Source: Nocardioides luteus (GTDB lineage Bacteria; Actinomycetota; Actinomycetes; Propionibacteriales; Nocardioidaceae). Taken from it: 41,410 nt of DNA. Positions within the stretch are counted from its first letter, which is position 1, and the number at the start of each line of letters is the position of its first letter. The notes below the pieces were generated by a model. The model was not told the origin of the DNA, searched no databases, and was given only the letters and a program-made list of their open reading frames with translations. This document shows positions 14,964-21,782 of the stretch, piece after piece. Made by a program: the position numbers and the translations under genes. The DNA is taken from positions 1 through 41,410 of the forward strand of contig NZ_JZDQ02000050.1 of the NCBI RefSeq assembly GCF_000960475.2. The letters are read 5' to 3'.

Positions 14964-15695
14964 TCACGTGCCCTCCAGATCAGGAGAGCCGAGATAGACG
15001 GCGGCGACCGCGTCGGAGGCCATCACCTCGCGCGGGTCGCCGGTGGCGACGACGTCGCCCTGGGCCAGGCACATCAACCGGTCCACGACCTGCAGCAACG
15101 CGTGCACGATGTGCTCGATCCAGACGACGCCGGTGCCGGCGTCGCGGATCGTGGAGATGGTCTCGATCAGGGCGGGCAGCTCGTGCTCGGTGAGGCCGCC
15201 GGCGATCTCGTCGAGGAGCAGCAGCCGCGGCCGGGTGGCCAGCGCGCGGGCGAGCTCGAGCCGCTTGCGGTCGAGCAGCCGCAGCGAGCCGGCGGGGGTG
15301 TTGGCGAGGTGGGTGAGCGAAGCCGTCTCCAGCGCCTGCCAGGCCTGCTCGCTGGCCTCACGACGGCGCGTGCCCGCGCCGAAGGTCGATCCGACCAGCA
15401 CGTTCTCGAAGACGGTGAGCCCCTCGAAGGGGCGGGGGACCTGGAACGTACGCCCGATCCCGAGGGCCGTACGCCGGGCGGCCGGCATCCGGGTGACGTC
15501 GGCGCCGTCGAAGCGGATGGTGCCGGCGTCAACCGGGAGGGTGCCGGTCACCAGGTTGAGCAGCGTCGACTTTCCGGCGCCGTTGGGTCCGACGATCCCG
15601 AGCGCCTCGCCGGCGGCCACGTGGAAGGAGACCGAGCGGGCCGTGACGACCTGGCCAAAGGACTTGGCCAGGTCGTCGACGTGGAGCAAGGTCAC
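14964..15695 (-). CDS. livG: ABC importer ATPase (LivG family)
   Basis: 243 residues from a GTG start. Walker A GPNGAGKST at 36-44; signature region SLRLLDRKRLELARAL, where the usual LSxGQ is degenerate (LLDRK), a feature seen in many LivG-type ATPases; Walker B LLLLDEIAGGLTEHE; and WIEHIVHAL with the switch histidine. The GTG at 15695 overlaps the stop codon of the binding-protein gene (GTGA), which decides the start; the open frame upstream of it has no ribosome site. It works with LivF to drive import. Confidence 0.9.
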   Translation of the reverse strand: MTLLHVDDLAKSFGQVVTARSVSFHVAAGEALGIVGPNGAGKSTLLNLVTGTLPVDAGTIRFDGADVTRMPAARRTALGIGRTFQVPRPFEGLTVFENVLVGSTFGAGTRRREASEQAWQALETASLTHLANTPAGSLRLLDRKRLELARALATRPRLLLLDEIAGGLTEHELPALIETISTIRDAGTGVVWIEHIVHALLQVVDRLMCLAQGDVVATGDPREVMASDAVAAVYLGSPDLEGT

Positions 15696-16984
15696 TTGAG
15701 CGCCTCGGGCTCGCCCCCGAGAGGTACGTCGGGAGCCAGCGAGTTCTCGACGACGACCAGCTCGAACGGGTGCTTCCCGCCCTCGACCTGGCGCCACTGA
15801 CCGCCCGCGAGGGAGGTCTTGGCGACGTACGGCGGGACGTTCTTGTCCTTGCCCCAGGCGACGTCACCGACGACCGTGGAGACCTCGAGGCCGGAGAGTG
15901 CCTTGGTGATCGCGTCGGCGTCGGTCGAGCCGGCCTCGGTCACGGCCGCGGTCGCGACCTCGAAGAGCGCGTGGGCGAAGCCCAGCGGCTGGGTCCACTG
16001 CTTGCCGGTCTTCTCCTCGTACGCGTCCGCCAGCTCCTGCGCCGACTGGCCGGTCAGCGAGGACTTGTAGGGCGCGGTCGGGGTCCACCAGACCTCGGTG
16101 GAGAGGTTGTGGGCGATCGGGCCCAGCGCCTCGACGCTGCTCGGGAACAGGAGCGCCTTGCCGATGGTGGCGACCTTCGGGTTGTAGCCCTGCTGCTTCG
16201 CCTGCTGCCAGAACGTGGTGAAGTCCGGCGGGATCGGGACGCCGACGAGCACGTCGTGACCCTTGTAGGCACTGATCTGGGCGGAGAAGTCCTTGGTGCC
16301 GTTCGGGTAGTTGCCCGGGTTGTCGATCTTCACGCCGGACGCCTCGGTGAGCGCCGGGAAGTTGGCGCCCCAGGCCTCGCCGTCGGGGTCCTTCGGGAAC
16401 AGGCCGCCGGCCTTGCCGTTGTTCTCGACCTTGCTCCAGATGCCCTGGTAGACGGTGGCGACGTCCTCGAGGCCCCAGAAGAAGTGGTAGCTGTACTTCA
16501 GGTCGGCCGGCTTGTCGCCGCTGCGGATCGCGAACGGCTGCCAGGGGGCGACCGTGGTGATGCACGGGATCGAGTTGGCCTCGCACTGCTCCGAGACCGG
16601 GTTGACGATGTCGGGCGTCGAGGAGGCGACGATGATGTCGGCGCCGTCCTTGTTGATCAGGTCGCCGGCCACCGCCCCGGCCTTCGTCGTGTCGCTCTGC
16701 GCGTCGCGCACCACGATCTCGACATCGAGCTCCTTGTCGCCGACCTTGACCGGGTGGTCCTTGAAGTAGGCCTCCATCTCGTCGACGACGAAGCTGTTCG
16801 CCTCGCCGAACGGGGCCGAGGAGCCCGTCTCGGTCGAGACGAACCCGATGGTGAGCGTGTCCTCGCCGCCACCGCCTTCGTTGCCGATGCCGCCCGACCC
16901 GCAGGCCGTCAAGGTCAGCGCCATCGCTGCGACACCGGCGGCGGCCATGCTCAGGCCGCGTCCGGTGGTGAGTCCGTTGCGCAC
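15692..16984 (-). CDS. Substrate-binding lipoprotein of the ABC importer (LivK type)
   Basis: 430 residues from a GTG start with AAGGAG 6 nt upstream; the longer frame from 17032 has no such site. A lipoprotein signal ends in LTLTAC with the lipidated Cys at 28, followed by a Gly/Ser linker, so the protein is anchored outside the membrane. The rest is a Peripla_BP_6 bilobed binding fold with TIGFVSTETGSSAPFGEAN at the N-lobe and INKDGADIIVASSTPD in the ligand cleft. It is the first gene of the operon. It is longer than classic LivK (about 370), as in binding proteins for aromatic acids or amides. Ligand unknown. Confidence 0.9.
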   Translation of the reverse strand: MRNGLTTGRGLSMAAAGVAAMALTLTACGSGGIGNEGGGGEDTLTIGFVSTETGSSAPFGEANSFVVDEMEAYFKDHPVKVGDKELDVEIVVRDAQSDTTKAGAVAGDLINKDGADIIVASSTPDIVNPVSEQCEANSIPCITTVAPWQPFAIRSGDKPADLKYSYHFFWGLEDVATVYQGIWSKVENNGKAGGLFPKDPDGEAWGANFPALTEASGVKIDNPGNYPNGTKDFSAQISAYKGHDVLVGVPIPPDFTTFWQQAKQQGYNPKVATIGKALLFPSSVEALGPIAHNLSTEVWWTPTAPYKSSLTGQSAQELADAYEEKTGKQWTQPLGFAHALFEVATAAVTEAGSTDADAITKALSGLEVSTVVGDVAWGKDKNVPPYVAKTSLAGGQWRQVEGGKHPFELVVVENSLAPDVPLGGEPEALK

Positions 16985-17057
16985 GTACGTCTCCTTAGAG
17001 AGTGTGGGGTGAACGAGAGTGTCGTCCGTCACCGTCCCTACGGGTGGGATGCAGGGT

Positions 17058-17071
17058 CCGGTTGGCGGAAA
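17058..17071 (-). promoter_or_regulatory. Shared 14-bp word upstream of the importer operon
   Basis: TTTCCGCCAACCGG on the minus strand, 74-87 bp before the binding-protein GTG. It is identical to the word at 8837-8850 before the hydroxylase operon. Confidence 0.5.
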
Positions 17072-17117
17072 ATCGCATGGAAGACCTATCGGACTTTGGT
17101 GGACTTGTCACCCTTTC

Positions 17118-17225
17118 GCGCCGAGAAGTGACTTCTGGGCGCCGAGAAGTGACTTGTGGCGTACGAAACTCGACTTTCGTACGCCATAACTGACGACTCG
17201 GCCGCCACAAGTGCGGACTCGGCCG
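17118..17225. repeat. Period-21 tandem repeats and hairpin between AraC gene and importer operon
   Basis: Two adjacent 21-bp units (17118-17138, 17139-17159) read GCGCCGAGAAGTGACTTCTG and near-copy. A hairpin follows with 11-bp perfect arms GGCGTACGAAA and TTTCGTACGCC (17158-17185). Then GACTCGGCCG occurs at 17195 and again exactly 21 bp later at 17216. ACTTGTGGC and GCCACAAGT form an outer pairing. The set lies just past the AraC stop, so it may act as its terminator. Confidence 0.65.
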
Positions 17226-17228
17226 GGG

Positions 17229-18203
17229 TCAGGCGCGGGCGGCGCGGCGTACGTCCCCGGCGGCGACGCCGAAGCGCTTGCGGAAGGCCTGGGAGAAGTA
17301 CGAGGCGGAGGTGAAGCCGCACCTCTCGGCGACGTCGACGGTGCGTACGGTCGGGTCCGAGCCGGTGGCGAGCATCGCGTAGGCGAGCTCCAGGCGGCGG
17401 CCGAGGATATGGCGCGGGACGCTGGTGCCGGCGTCGGCGAAGAGCCGGGAGAGGTGTCGCTCGGAGATGCCGGCGCCTGCGGCGACGGTGGTCGCGGAGA
17501 GGCCGGGGTCGACGAGATGGTCCTCGATGAACGCCTTCGCCGCGGCCCGGTGGGCGGTGGCCAGGGTCACCTTGCCGGCGGTCGCGATCACCGAGATCAG
17601 GTCGAGGACGGCGTCCTCGTCGGCCGGTACCGGGTCGTGAGGCCGGAGCGCCCGGCCGACCATCTGCACCAGGGCTCGCCCGTGCGGATCCTGGTCGCGG
17701 CCGGCGTCGAGGACGAGGGGCGACGGCATCGAGGCGATCCCGGTGCGGGCCGCGAAGGCGTCGACCGGCACCTTGACCGCGAGCTCCTCGAGGCCGTGTC
17801 CGAAGCCGCGCAGGAACGGGGCGTCGACGTCGCACACGATCAGCTGGCCGGGCCGGATGACCTTGCGGCGGCCGGCGTACTCCAGGATCGCCTCCCCGCG
17901 GAGGCTGGCGTAGACCGCGATGGACTTGGCGGGGATCTCCTTGACGAGGCTGGCCGGACGCTCGACGACGTGACGGGTGGCCCGGACGCGGGCCAGGTGG
18001 ATCTCGTCGAGCTGCAGGTTGACCTCCTGCGCGTCGAACCCGTGGCCGTCGATGGGCCGGCAGGAGAGCGCGACGAGCGCGCAGGCGTTGTGGCGCTCCC
18101 AGGCCTCGACCTGCGCGTCCTCGCTCAGTCCGTGGGTCTGGAAGACCTCCGGACGAGGAACCCGCGCGACGAGGGTGGCTGAGTCGGCTCCGGCTGGCGG
18201 CAC
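17229..18203 (-). CDS. AraC/XylS-family transcription activator
   Basis: 324 residues. The N-terminal ~190 residues resemble the AraC_binding_2 cupin of XylS-type regulators (RATRHVVERPASL, then GRRKVIRPGQLIVCDVD); the C-terminal ~100 hold two helix-turn-helix units, GLSATTVAAGAGISERHLSR and VDVAERCGFTSASYFSQAF. The GTG start at 18203 has TAGAGT exactly 6 nt upstream, so the mRNA looks leaderless. Relatives respond to aromatic acids and activate catabolic operons. It sits just upstream of the importer operon on the same strand, and a 14-bp word common to the importer and hydroxylase promoters is its best candidate site. Confidence 0.88.
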   Translation of the reverse strand: MPPAGADSATLVARVPRPEVFQTHGLSEDAQVEAWERHNACALVALSCRPIDGHGFDAQEVNLQLDEIHLARVRATRHVVERPASLVKEIPAKSIAVYASLRGEAILEYAGRRKVIRPGQLIVCDVDAPFLRGFGHGLEELAVKVPVDAFAARTGIASMPSPLVLDAGRDQDPHGRALVQMVGRALRPHDPVPADEDAVLDLISVIATAGKVTLATAHRAAAKAFIEDHLVDPGLSATTVAAGAGISERHLSRLFADAGTSVPRHILGRRLELAYAMLATGSDPTVRTVDVAERCGFTSASYFSQAFRKRFGVAAGDVRRAARA

Positions 18204-18209
18204 AACCCG

Positions 18210-18215
18210 ACTCTA
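18210..18215 (-). promoter_or_regulatory. -10 box of the araC-type gene
   Basis: TAGAGT on the minus strand, 6 nt before the GTG start; no clear -35 17 bp upstream, as expected of an activated or weak promoter. Confidence 0.45.
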
Positions 18216-18243
18216 TTGCGTGACGGAAGCCACGGGCGAGGAC

Positions 18244-18262
18244 TTAGGGAAGACTTACCTTT
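18244..18262. promoter_or_regulatory. DtxR/IdeR-like iron box before dps
   Basis: TTAGGGAAGACTTACCTTT matches 13 of 19 positions of the DtxR-family consensus TTAGGTTAGGCTAACCTAA, including both TTAGG and ACCT ends. It is 80-98 bp before the dps ATG, near where a promoter would lie. Iron-dependent control of Dps-type proteins is known in actinobacteria. Confidence 0.5.
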
Positions 18263-18341
18263 CTGGAATCGTTCAAGAAAAGGTGGCACAGTGGGTGTCA
18301 CCAAGAGAGACCGACACTTCCATCTGGGGGACCAACCGAAC

Positions 18342-18872
18342 ATGGCTACGAAGACCGACACGAACAGCGCCACGCACACCTCGCACCCCGCGTTCATCCC
18401 GAGCCCGGCGTTCGCGACCCAGCTGCAGCGCCTGCTCGTCGATCTGACCGAGCTCAGCCTGCAGGGCAAGCAGCTGCACTGGAACGTCGTGGGCAAGAAC
18501 TTCCGCGACATGCATCTCGTCCTCGACGAGGTCGTCGACGCCGCCCGTGAGTTCACCGACGAGGTCGCCGAGCGCATGCGCGCGCTCTACATCCTCCCCG
18601 ACGGCCGCACCGGCACCGTCGCCGAGGACACCTCCCTCGCGCCGCTCCCGGCGACCGAGGTCGACACCGCGACCGCCGCCGACCTGGCCGCCGCCGCGCT
18701 CTACGCCACCTCGAAGACCGCTCGCGACATCCACGACGACATCGACGCCGAGGACCCGACGACCGCCGACCTGCTCCACGCGATCATCACCCGCATCGAG
18801 CAGCTGGCCTGGTTCATCGACTCCGAGAACCGCGTCGCCAACCAGTCGAAGCCCGCTCAGCTGACGGTCTGA
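18342..18872 (+). CDS. dps: Dps-family ferritin-like DNA-protection protein
   Basis: 176 residues from the ATG at 18342, chosen because a purine-rich GGGGGA lies 10 nt upstream and Dps similarity starts soon after; the longer frame from 18216 runs through the iron box. Dps proteins form hollow dodecamers that oxidise and store iron and can coat DNA. The intersubunit ferroxidase motif is visible: LHWNVVGKNFRDMHLVLDE, then FTDEVAERMRALYILPDG. The N-terminal tail (about 20 residues, with two Lys/Thr-rich stretches) could bind DNA. The gene is alone, followed by an 18-bp-stem terminator and preceded by a DtxR-like box. Confidence 0.92.
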   Translation: MATKTDTNSATHTSHPAFIPSPAFATQLQRLLVDLTELSLQGKQLHWNVVGKNFRDMHLVLDEVVDAAREFTDEVAERMRALYILPDGRTGTVAEDTSLAPLPATEVDTATAADLAAAALYATSKTARDIHDDIDAEDPTTADLLHAIITRIEQLAWFIDSENRVANQSKPAQLTV

Positions 18873-18885
18873 GCCTCCTCGCCCA

Positions 18886-18924
18886 CGAAAGGCGCCCCGC
18901 GAGCAGCTCGCGGGGCGCCTTTCG
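18886..18924 (+). terminator. dps terminator
   Basis: Perfect 18-bp arms (CGAAAGGCGCCCCGCGAG and its complement) with a 3-nt loop, 13 bp after the stop codon. The stem ends in TTTCG. Confidence 0.9.
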
Positions 18925-18933
18925 CATATATCC

Positions 18934-18998
18934 GCCGAGTCGGCTCGTTCCAACGCGCCGACTCGACGTGGAAACCAGTCAGAACGAGCCGACTCGGC
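18934..18998. repeat. Intergenic inverted repeat with 17-bp perfect arms
   Basis: GCCGAGTCGGCTCGTTC (18934-18950) pairs with 18982-18998 across 31 nt that contain a further CGCCGACTCG word. It lies just after the end of the reductase gene and may stop its transcript; the GCCGAGTCGGC core also appears in the repeats at 1257-1470. Confidence 0.7.
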
Positions 18999-19007
18999 AA
19001 GAGATCG

Positions 19008-20231
19008 TCACCGGCGCAGCAGCTTGCGCAGATCGGTCCCGGGATCGGCGAGATCCGAGGCTCGTACGTCGACACCCCGGTCGATCATCCGGCGAGCCGC
19101 GCGCACGGCGTTGGGGTCGTCGACCGCGACCGCGCCGATGACGCGCTCGCCGCGGAGCGTGAACACCGAGAAGGGCGGTTCGCCGACCACGCCGCGTACG
19201 ACGGTCTGGTGCTCGGCGTCAGGCGACCGCATCTCGCCGACCCCTTCGACATGGAGGCCGTAGCGGTCCGACCACCACCAGGACGCGGTGGTTGGCGGGG
19301 GCTCGGCCTCGAGGATCGTCGCCGCGGCCCGGGCACCGTCGAGCTGGGCGGCCTCCCAGTGTTCGGCGCGGGGGTGATCGCGGAGCCGGGCGCAGTCCCC
19401 GACCGCGAGCACCGACGGGTGGCTGGTCACCTGGCCGGCATCGACGAGGATGCCGCGGGACGTCTCCAGGCCCGCGGCCTCGGCCAGCGCGGTCTCGGGG
19501 ACTAGGCCGACGGCCAGCAGCACGGCGTCGAACTCGCGCGAGCCCGGCTCGCCCGTCAGCTGGGCCGCGACACCTGCCGGGGTCTCCAGCAGAGTCTCTA
19601 CGGTTGTCGTGAGCGCCCCCACGCCGTGGTCGGCGTGCAGGCCGTGGAGCCACGTCGCGACCTCGATCCCGACCGCGGCGGCAAGCGGCACCGGGAGCGG
19701 GTCGACCAGCACGACCTCCGCCCCCAGCTTTCGCGCGGTCGATGCGACCTCGGCCCCGATCAGCCCCGCCCCGACGATCAGCAGCCGGGCCCCAGGCACC
19801 AGCTGCGTACGCAGTCGATCGGCGTCCCCGACCTCCCGCAGCACGTGGATCGCGGATCCGATCTCGCCGAGAGACGGCCGGACCGCGCGACCGCCGGTCG
19901 CGAGCACGATCCTGTCGGCGGTCAGCACCCGCCCGTCGGAGAGCTCGACCTCACCGGCGTCCGGGCGCAGCGCGACCGCGACGACTCCCCCGACGAGCGA
20001 GATCCGCTGGTCGACGTACCACTCCGGAGCCTGGAGCGCGATCGAATCGAGGTCGCGGCCACCGGCGAGATACTCCTTGGACAGCGGCGGGCGGTCGTAG
20101 GGGACCGGGTCGGCCGAGAGGAGCGTCAGGTCACCGACGTACCCCTTCTTCCGCAGCTCCGCGACCGTCGACACCCCGGCGATGCCACCACCGACGACGA
20201 CAACGGAAGAGATGACCGAGGAGACCGTCAC
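19008..20231 (-). CDS. Ferredoxin reductase, FAD/NAD(P)H type (oxygenase-coupled)
   Basis: 407 residues of the BphA4/rubredoxin reductase kind, passing electrons from NAD(P)H to a Rieske or 2Fe-2S ferredoxin. FAD loop VVVVGGGIAGVSTVAEL at the N-terminus, PYDRPPLSKEYLAG in the FAD site, NAD loop LLIVGAGLIGAEVAS near residue 150, VLAVGDCARL near residue 277 for FAD, and a C-terminal reductase domain (WWWSDRYGLHVEGVG). The GTG start overlaps the stop of the Rieske ferredoxin gene (GTGA), so the two are made together and probably form one electron chain. No terminal oxygenase is in the window. Confidence 0.92.
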   Translation of the reverse strand: MTVSSVISSVVVVGGGIAGVSTVAELRKKGYVGDLTLLSADPVPYDRPPLSKEYLAGGRDLDSIALQAPEWYVDQRISLVGGVVAVALRPDAGEVELSDGRVLTADRIVLATGGRAVRPSLGEIGSAIHVLREVGDADRLRTQLVPGARLLIVGAGLIGAEVASTARKLGAEVVLVDPLPVPLAAAVGIEVATWLHGLHADHGVGALTTTVETLLETPAGVAAQLTGEPGSREFDAVLLAVGLVPETALAEAAGLETSRGILVDAGQVTSHPSVLAVGDCARLRDHPRAEHWEAAQLDGARAAATILEAEPPPTTASWWWSDRYGLHVEGVGEMRSPDAEHQTVVRGVVGEPPFSVFTLRGERVIGAVAVDDPNAVRAARRMIDRGVDVRASDLADPGTDLRKLLRR

Positions 20232-20575
20232 GGCCTCTCGCCGGGGAACAGGTAGACCTCCCCGTCACGCACCTCGACCCGGTGCGGCACGGTGTCGCGG
20301 GTCGCCGGGAGGCCGTCGACCTTGCCGGTCTTGAGGTTGAACCGCGAGGAGTGCAGAGGGCACTCGACGTCGCCGTCCTCGACCCAGCCCTCGGCCAGCG
20401 AGGCGGTCTCGTGGGTGCAGGTGTCGTTGAGGGCCCAGCAGGTGCCGTCGTCGTCGCGCAGGATGGCGATGTCGTCCTCGGTGCCGGTGATGTCGGAGGA
20501 GATCGCGATCCCCTCTCCCTCCGGGATGTCGTCGACGGACGCGACGCGGATGCCTTGGCTCTTTGCGGTGTCCAT
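20228..20575 (-). CDS. Rieske 2Fe-2S ferredoxin
   Basis: 115 residues from the ATG at 20575, which has GAGG about 9 nt upstream. The Rieske cluster motif is complete: Cys53-Thr-His55 (CTHETASL) and Cys72-Pro-Leu-His75 (CPLHSSRF), 16 residues between the pairs, binding one 2Fe-2S cluster through two Cys and two His. Soluble small proteins like this shuttle electrons to aromatic-ring or other Rieske oxygenases. The reductase follows with a stop/start overlap. A frame extension to 20602 would begin on TTG without a better ribosome site. Confidence 0.93.
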   Translation of the reverse strand: MDTAKSQGIRVASVDDIPEGEGIAISSDITGTEDDIAILRDDDGTCWALNDTCTHETASLAEGWVEDGDVECPLHSSRFNLKTGKVDGLPATRDTVPHRVEVRDGEVYLFPGERP

Positions 20576-20606
20576 GCCCCCATCCTCTGTGACGGGGGCC
20601 AACCTG

Positions 20607-20671
20607 GGGTAGTCCGGTAGCGATCTGCCGGTATACCGGCGAGTAATAGGCAGTTCGCTACCGGACTACCC
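20607..20671. repeat. Hairpin element, copy 1 (3' of the PETase-like gene)
   Basis: Arms of 23 bp (20607-20629 and 20649-20671) pair with one mismatch around a 19-nt loop; a perfect 14-bp palindrome GCCGGTATACCGGC spans the left arm end and loop. Most of the right half, from GGCGAGTAATAGGCAG through CGGACTACC, is identical in copy 2 at 21701-21773. Being 8 bp beyond the esterase stop codon, it can end that transcript. Confidence 0.85.
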
Positions 20672-20678
20672 GACCCGA

Positions 20679-21557
20679 TCAGTCCGGGCAGGTGTGGCGA
20701 TAGTCGGACAGATAGATCGAGGACGGCGCCGGGCAGAGGAACTGCGAGTAGCGGGTGTCGTCGTCGACGTACCGCTTCAGCCACGTGACGAAGAGACGCC
20801 CCTGCCAGTCGTCGTCGGTGTTGGCGATGAGGTGGTCGGCGTTGTTGACCTCGCCGTACGCCTTCTCCCGTGCCCCGGTCATCGAGGTGTAGAAGGGGAT
20901 CGAGTGCGTGGCGACGGGCGCGACCGTGTCGTTCTCCGCGCCGATGATCATGGTCGGGACCTGGATGCCGGGCCAGGTCTTGTCGGTGTGCCAGGGCTGC
21001 AGTGCGACCGCGGCCTTCACCGAGGAGTCCTGGTTGGCCGCGGCGAGGGTGCCGCCGCCACCCATGGAGTGGCCGGAGATCGCGATCCGGGTCTCGTCCA
21101 GACGCGAGGCGACGGCGGAGGAGGCGTCCTGCTTCAGGTAGTCGACCGCAGCCAGGATCTGGGAGCCACGGCTGTCGGGCTGGTCGTAGATGCTGTTGGT
21201 GTCGATCGCGAAGACCACGAAGCCGTGGGAGGCGACCCGCCGGGCGACCGCGGAGTAGGCCGAGGACCTCGCAGTGAAGCCGGGGGCGAGCACGACACCG
21301 CCGTACGTCCCCTCGGTGGTCGAGGTGGGGTAGTAGATCGTCCCGCCGCCGAAGCCGGTCACCAGCGAGGAGACCGAGGTGGTGGAGAGGGCGAACGTGC
21401 CGTTCTCCAGGACGCTGGCGGACGTCGGGTCCGGCCCGCGCTCGTAGGCGCTCTCCGCCTCGGCCGGCGCGACCAGGCCGACGAGGGGGAGGGTGAGGGC
21501 CGCGGCGACCGCGGCGATTCTGAGGGAGAGAGATCTGAGGGAGAGAGATCTGAGCAC
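20679..21557 (-). CDS. Secreted cutinase/PET-hydrolase-like polyester esterase
   Basis: 292 residues from a GTG with AGGAG 8 nt upstream; this site decides the start over the ATG at 21578. A signal peptide (about 1-34, ending PAEA) exports it. The mature part matches the Thermobifida cutinase/IsPETase family along its length. Catalytic triad: Ser164 in GHSMGGGG, Asp210 in NDTVAPVATH, His242 in NADHLIAN; the 46- and 78-residue spacings are those I recall for TfCut2. Trp189 is the conserved wobbling Trp position. The oxyanion aromatic is Phe94 (APGFTA) rather than the usual Tyr. Cys275 and Cys290 should form the C-terminal disulfide. It likely cleaves cutin or other polyesters; activity on PET is not shown by sequence. 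Confidence 0.88.
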   Translation of the reverse strand: MLRSLSLRSLSLRIAAVAAALTLPLVGLVAPAEAESAYERGPDPTSASVLENGTFALSTTSVSSLVTGFGGGTIYYPTSTTEGTYGGVVLAPGFTARSSAYSAVARRVASHGFVVFAIDTNSIYDQPDSRGSQILAAVDYLKQDASSAVASRLDETRIAISGHSMGGGGTLAAANQDSSVKAAVALQPWHTDKTWPGIQVPTMIIGAENDTVAPVATHSIPFYTSMTGAREKAYGEVNNADHLIANTDDDWQGRLFVTWLKRYVDDDTRYSQFLCPAPSSIYLSDYRHTCPD

Positions 21558-21558
21558 C
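21523..21558. repeat. Short tandem duplication in the esterase signal peptide
   Basis: A 15-bp unit containing AGATCTGAGGGAGAG is repeated, so the signal peptide starts with LRSLSLRSLSL. The duplicated part adds positive charge before the hydrophobic core and probably leaves export intact. Confidence 0.6.
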
Positions 21559-21700
21559 GAGCCTGCTCCTTCGTCCATCCGGCCCCGGGCCGTCCGGGGT
21601 TCCGGTTGCTCCTCGAAGGTAGGGGCGCGGCCGGGCGGCGGGCACCGGCACGGAGGCACAACCTCGTTGGGCGGTTGTCACAAATCAGGCGGGGGCCGAC

Positions 21701-21773
21701 GTCGGGGTAGTCCGGGAGCGAACTGCCCATTTACTGGCGAGTAATAGGCAGTTCGCTACCGGACTACCCCGAC
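21701..21773. repeat. Hairpin element, copy 2 (5' of the PETase-like gene)
   Basis: Arms of 27 bp (21701-21727 and 21747-21773) with one mismatch enclose a 19-nt loop in which TTACT-GGCG-AGTAA can pair. Same element and loop length as copy 1. It lies 9 bp after the chitinase stop codon, so it can end the chitinase transcript. Confidence 0.85.
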
Positions 21774-21782
21774 GACAGGACT

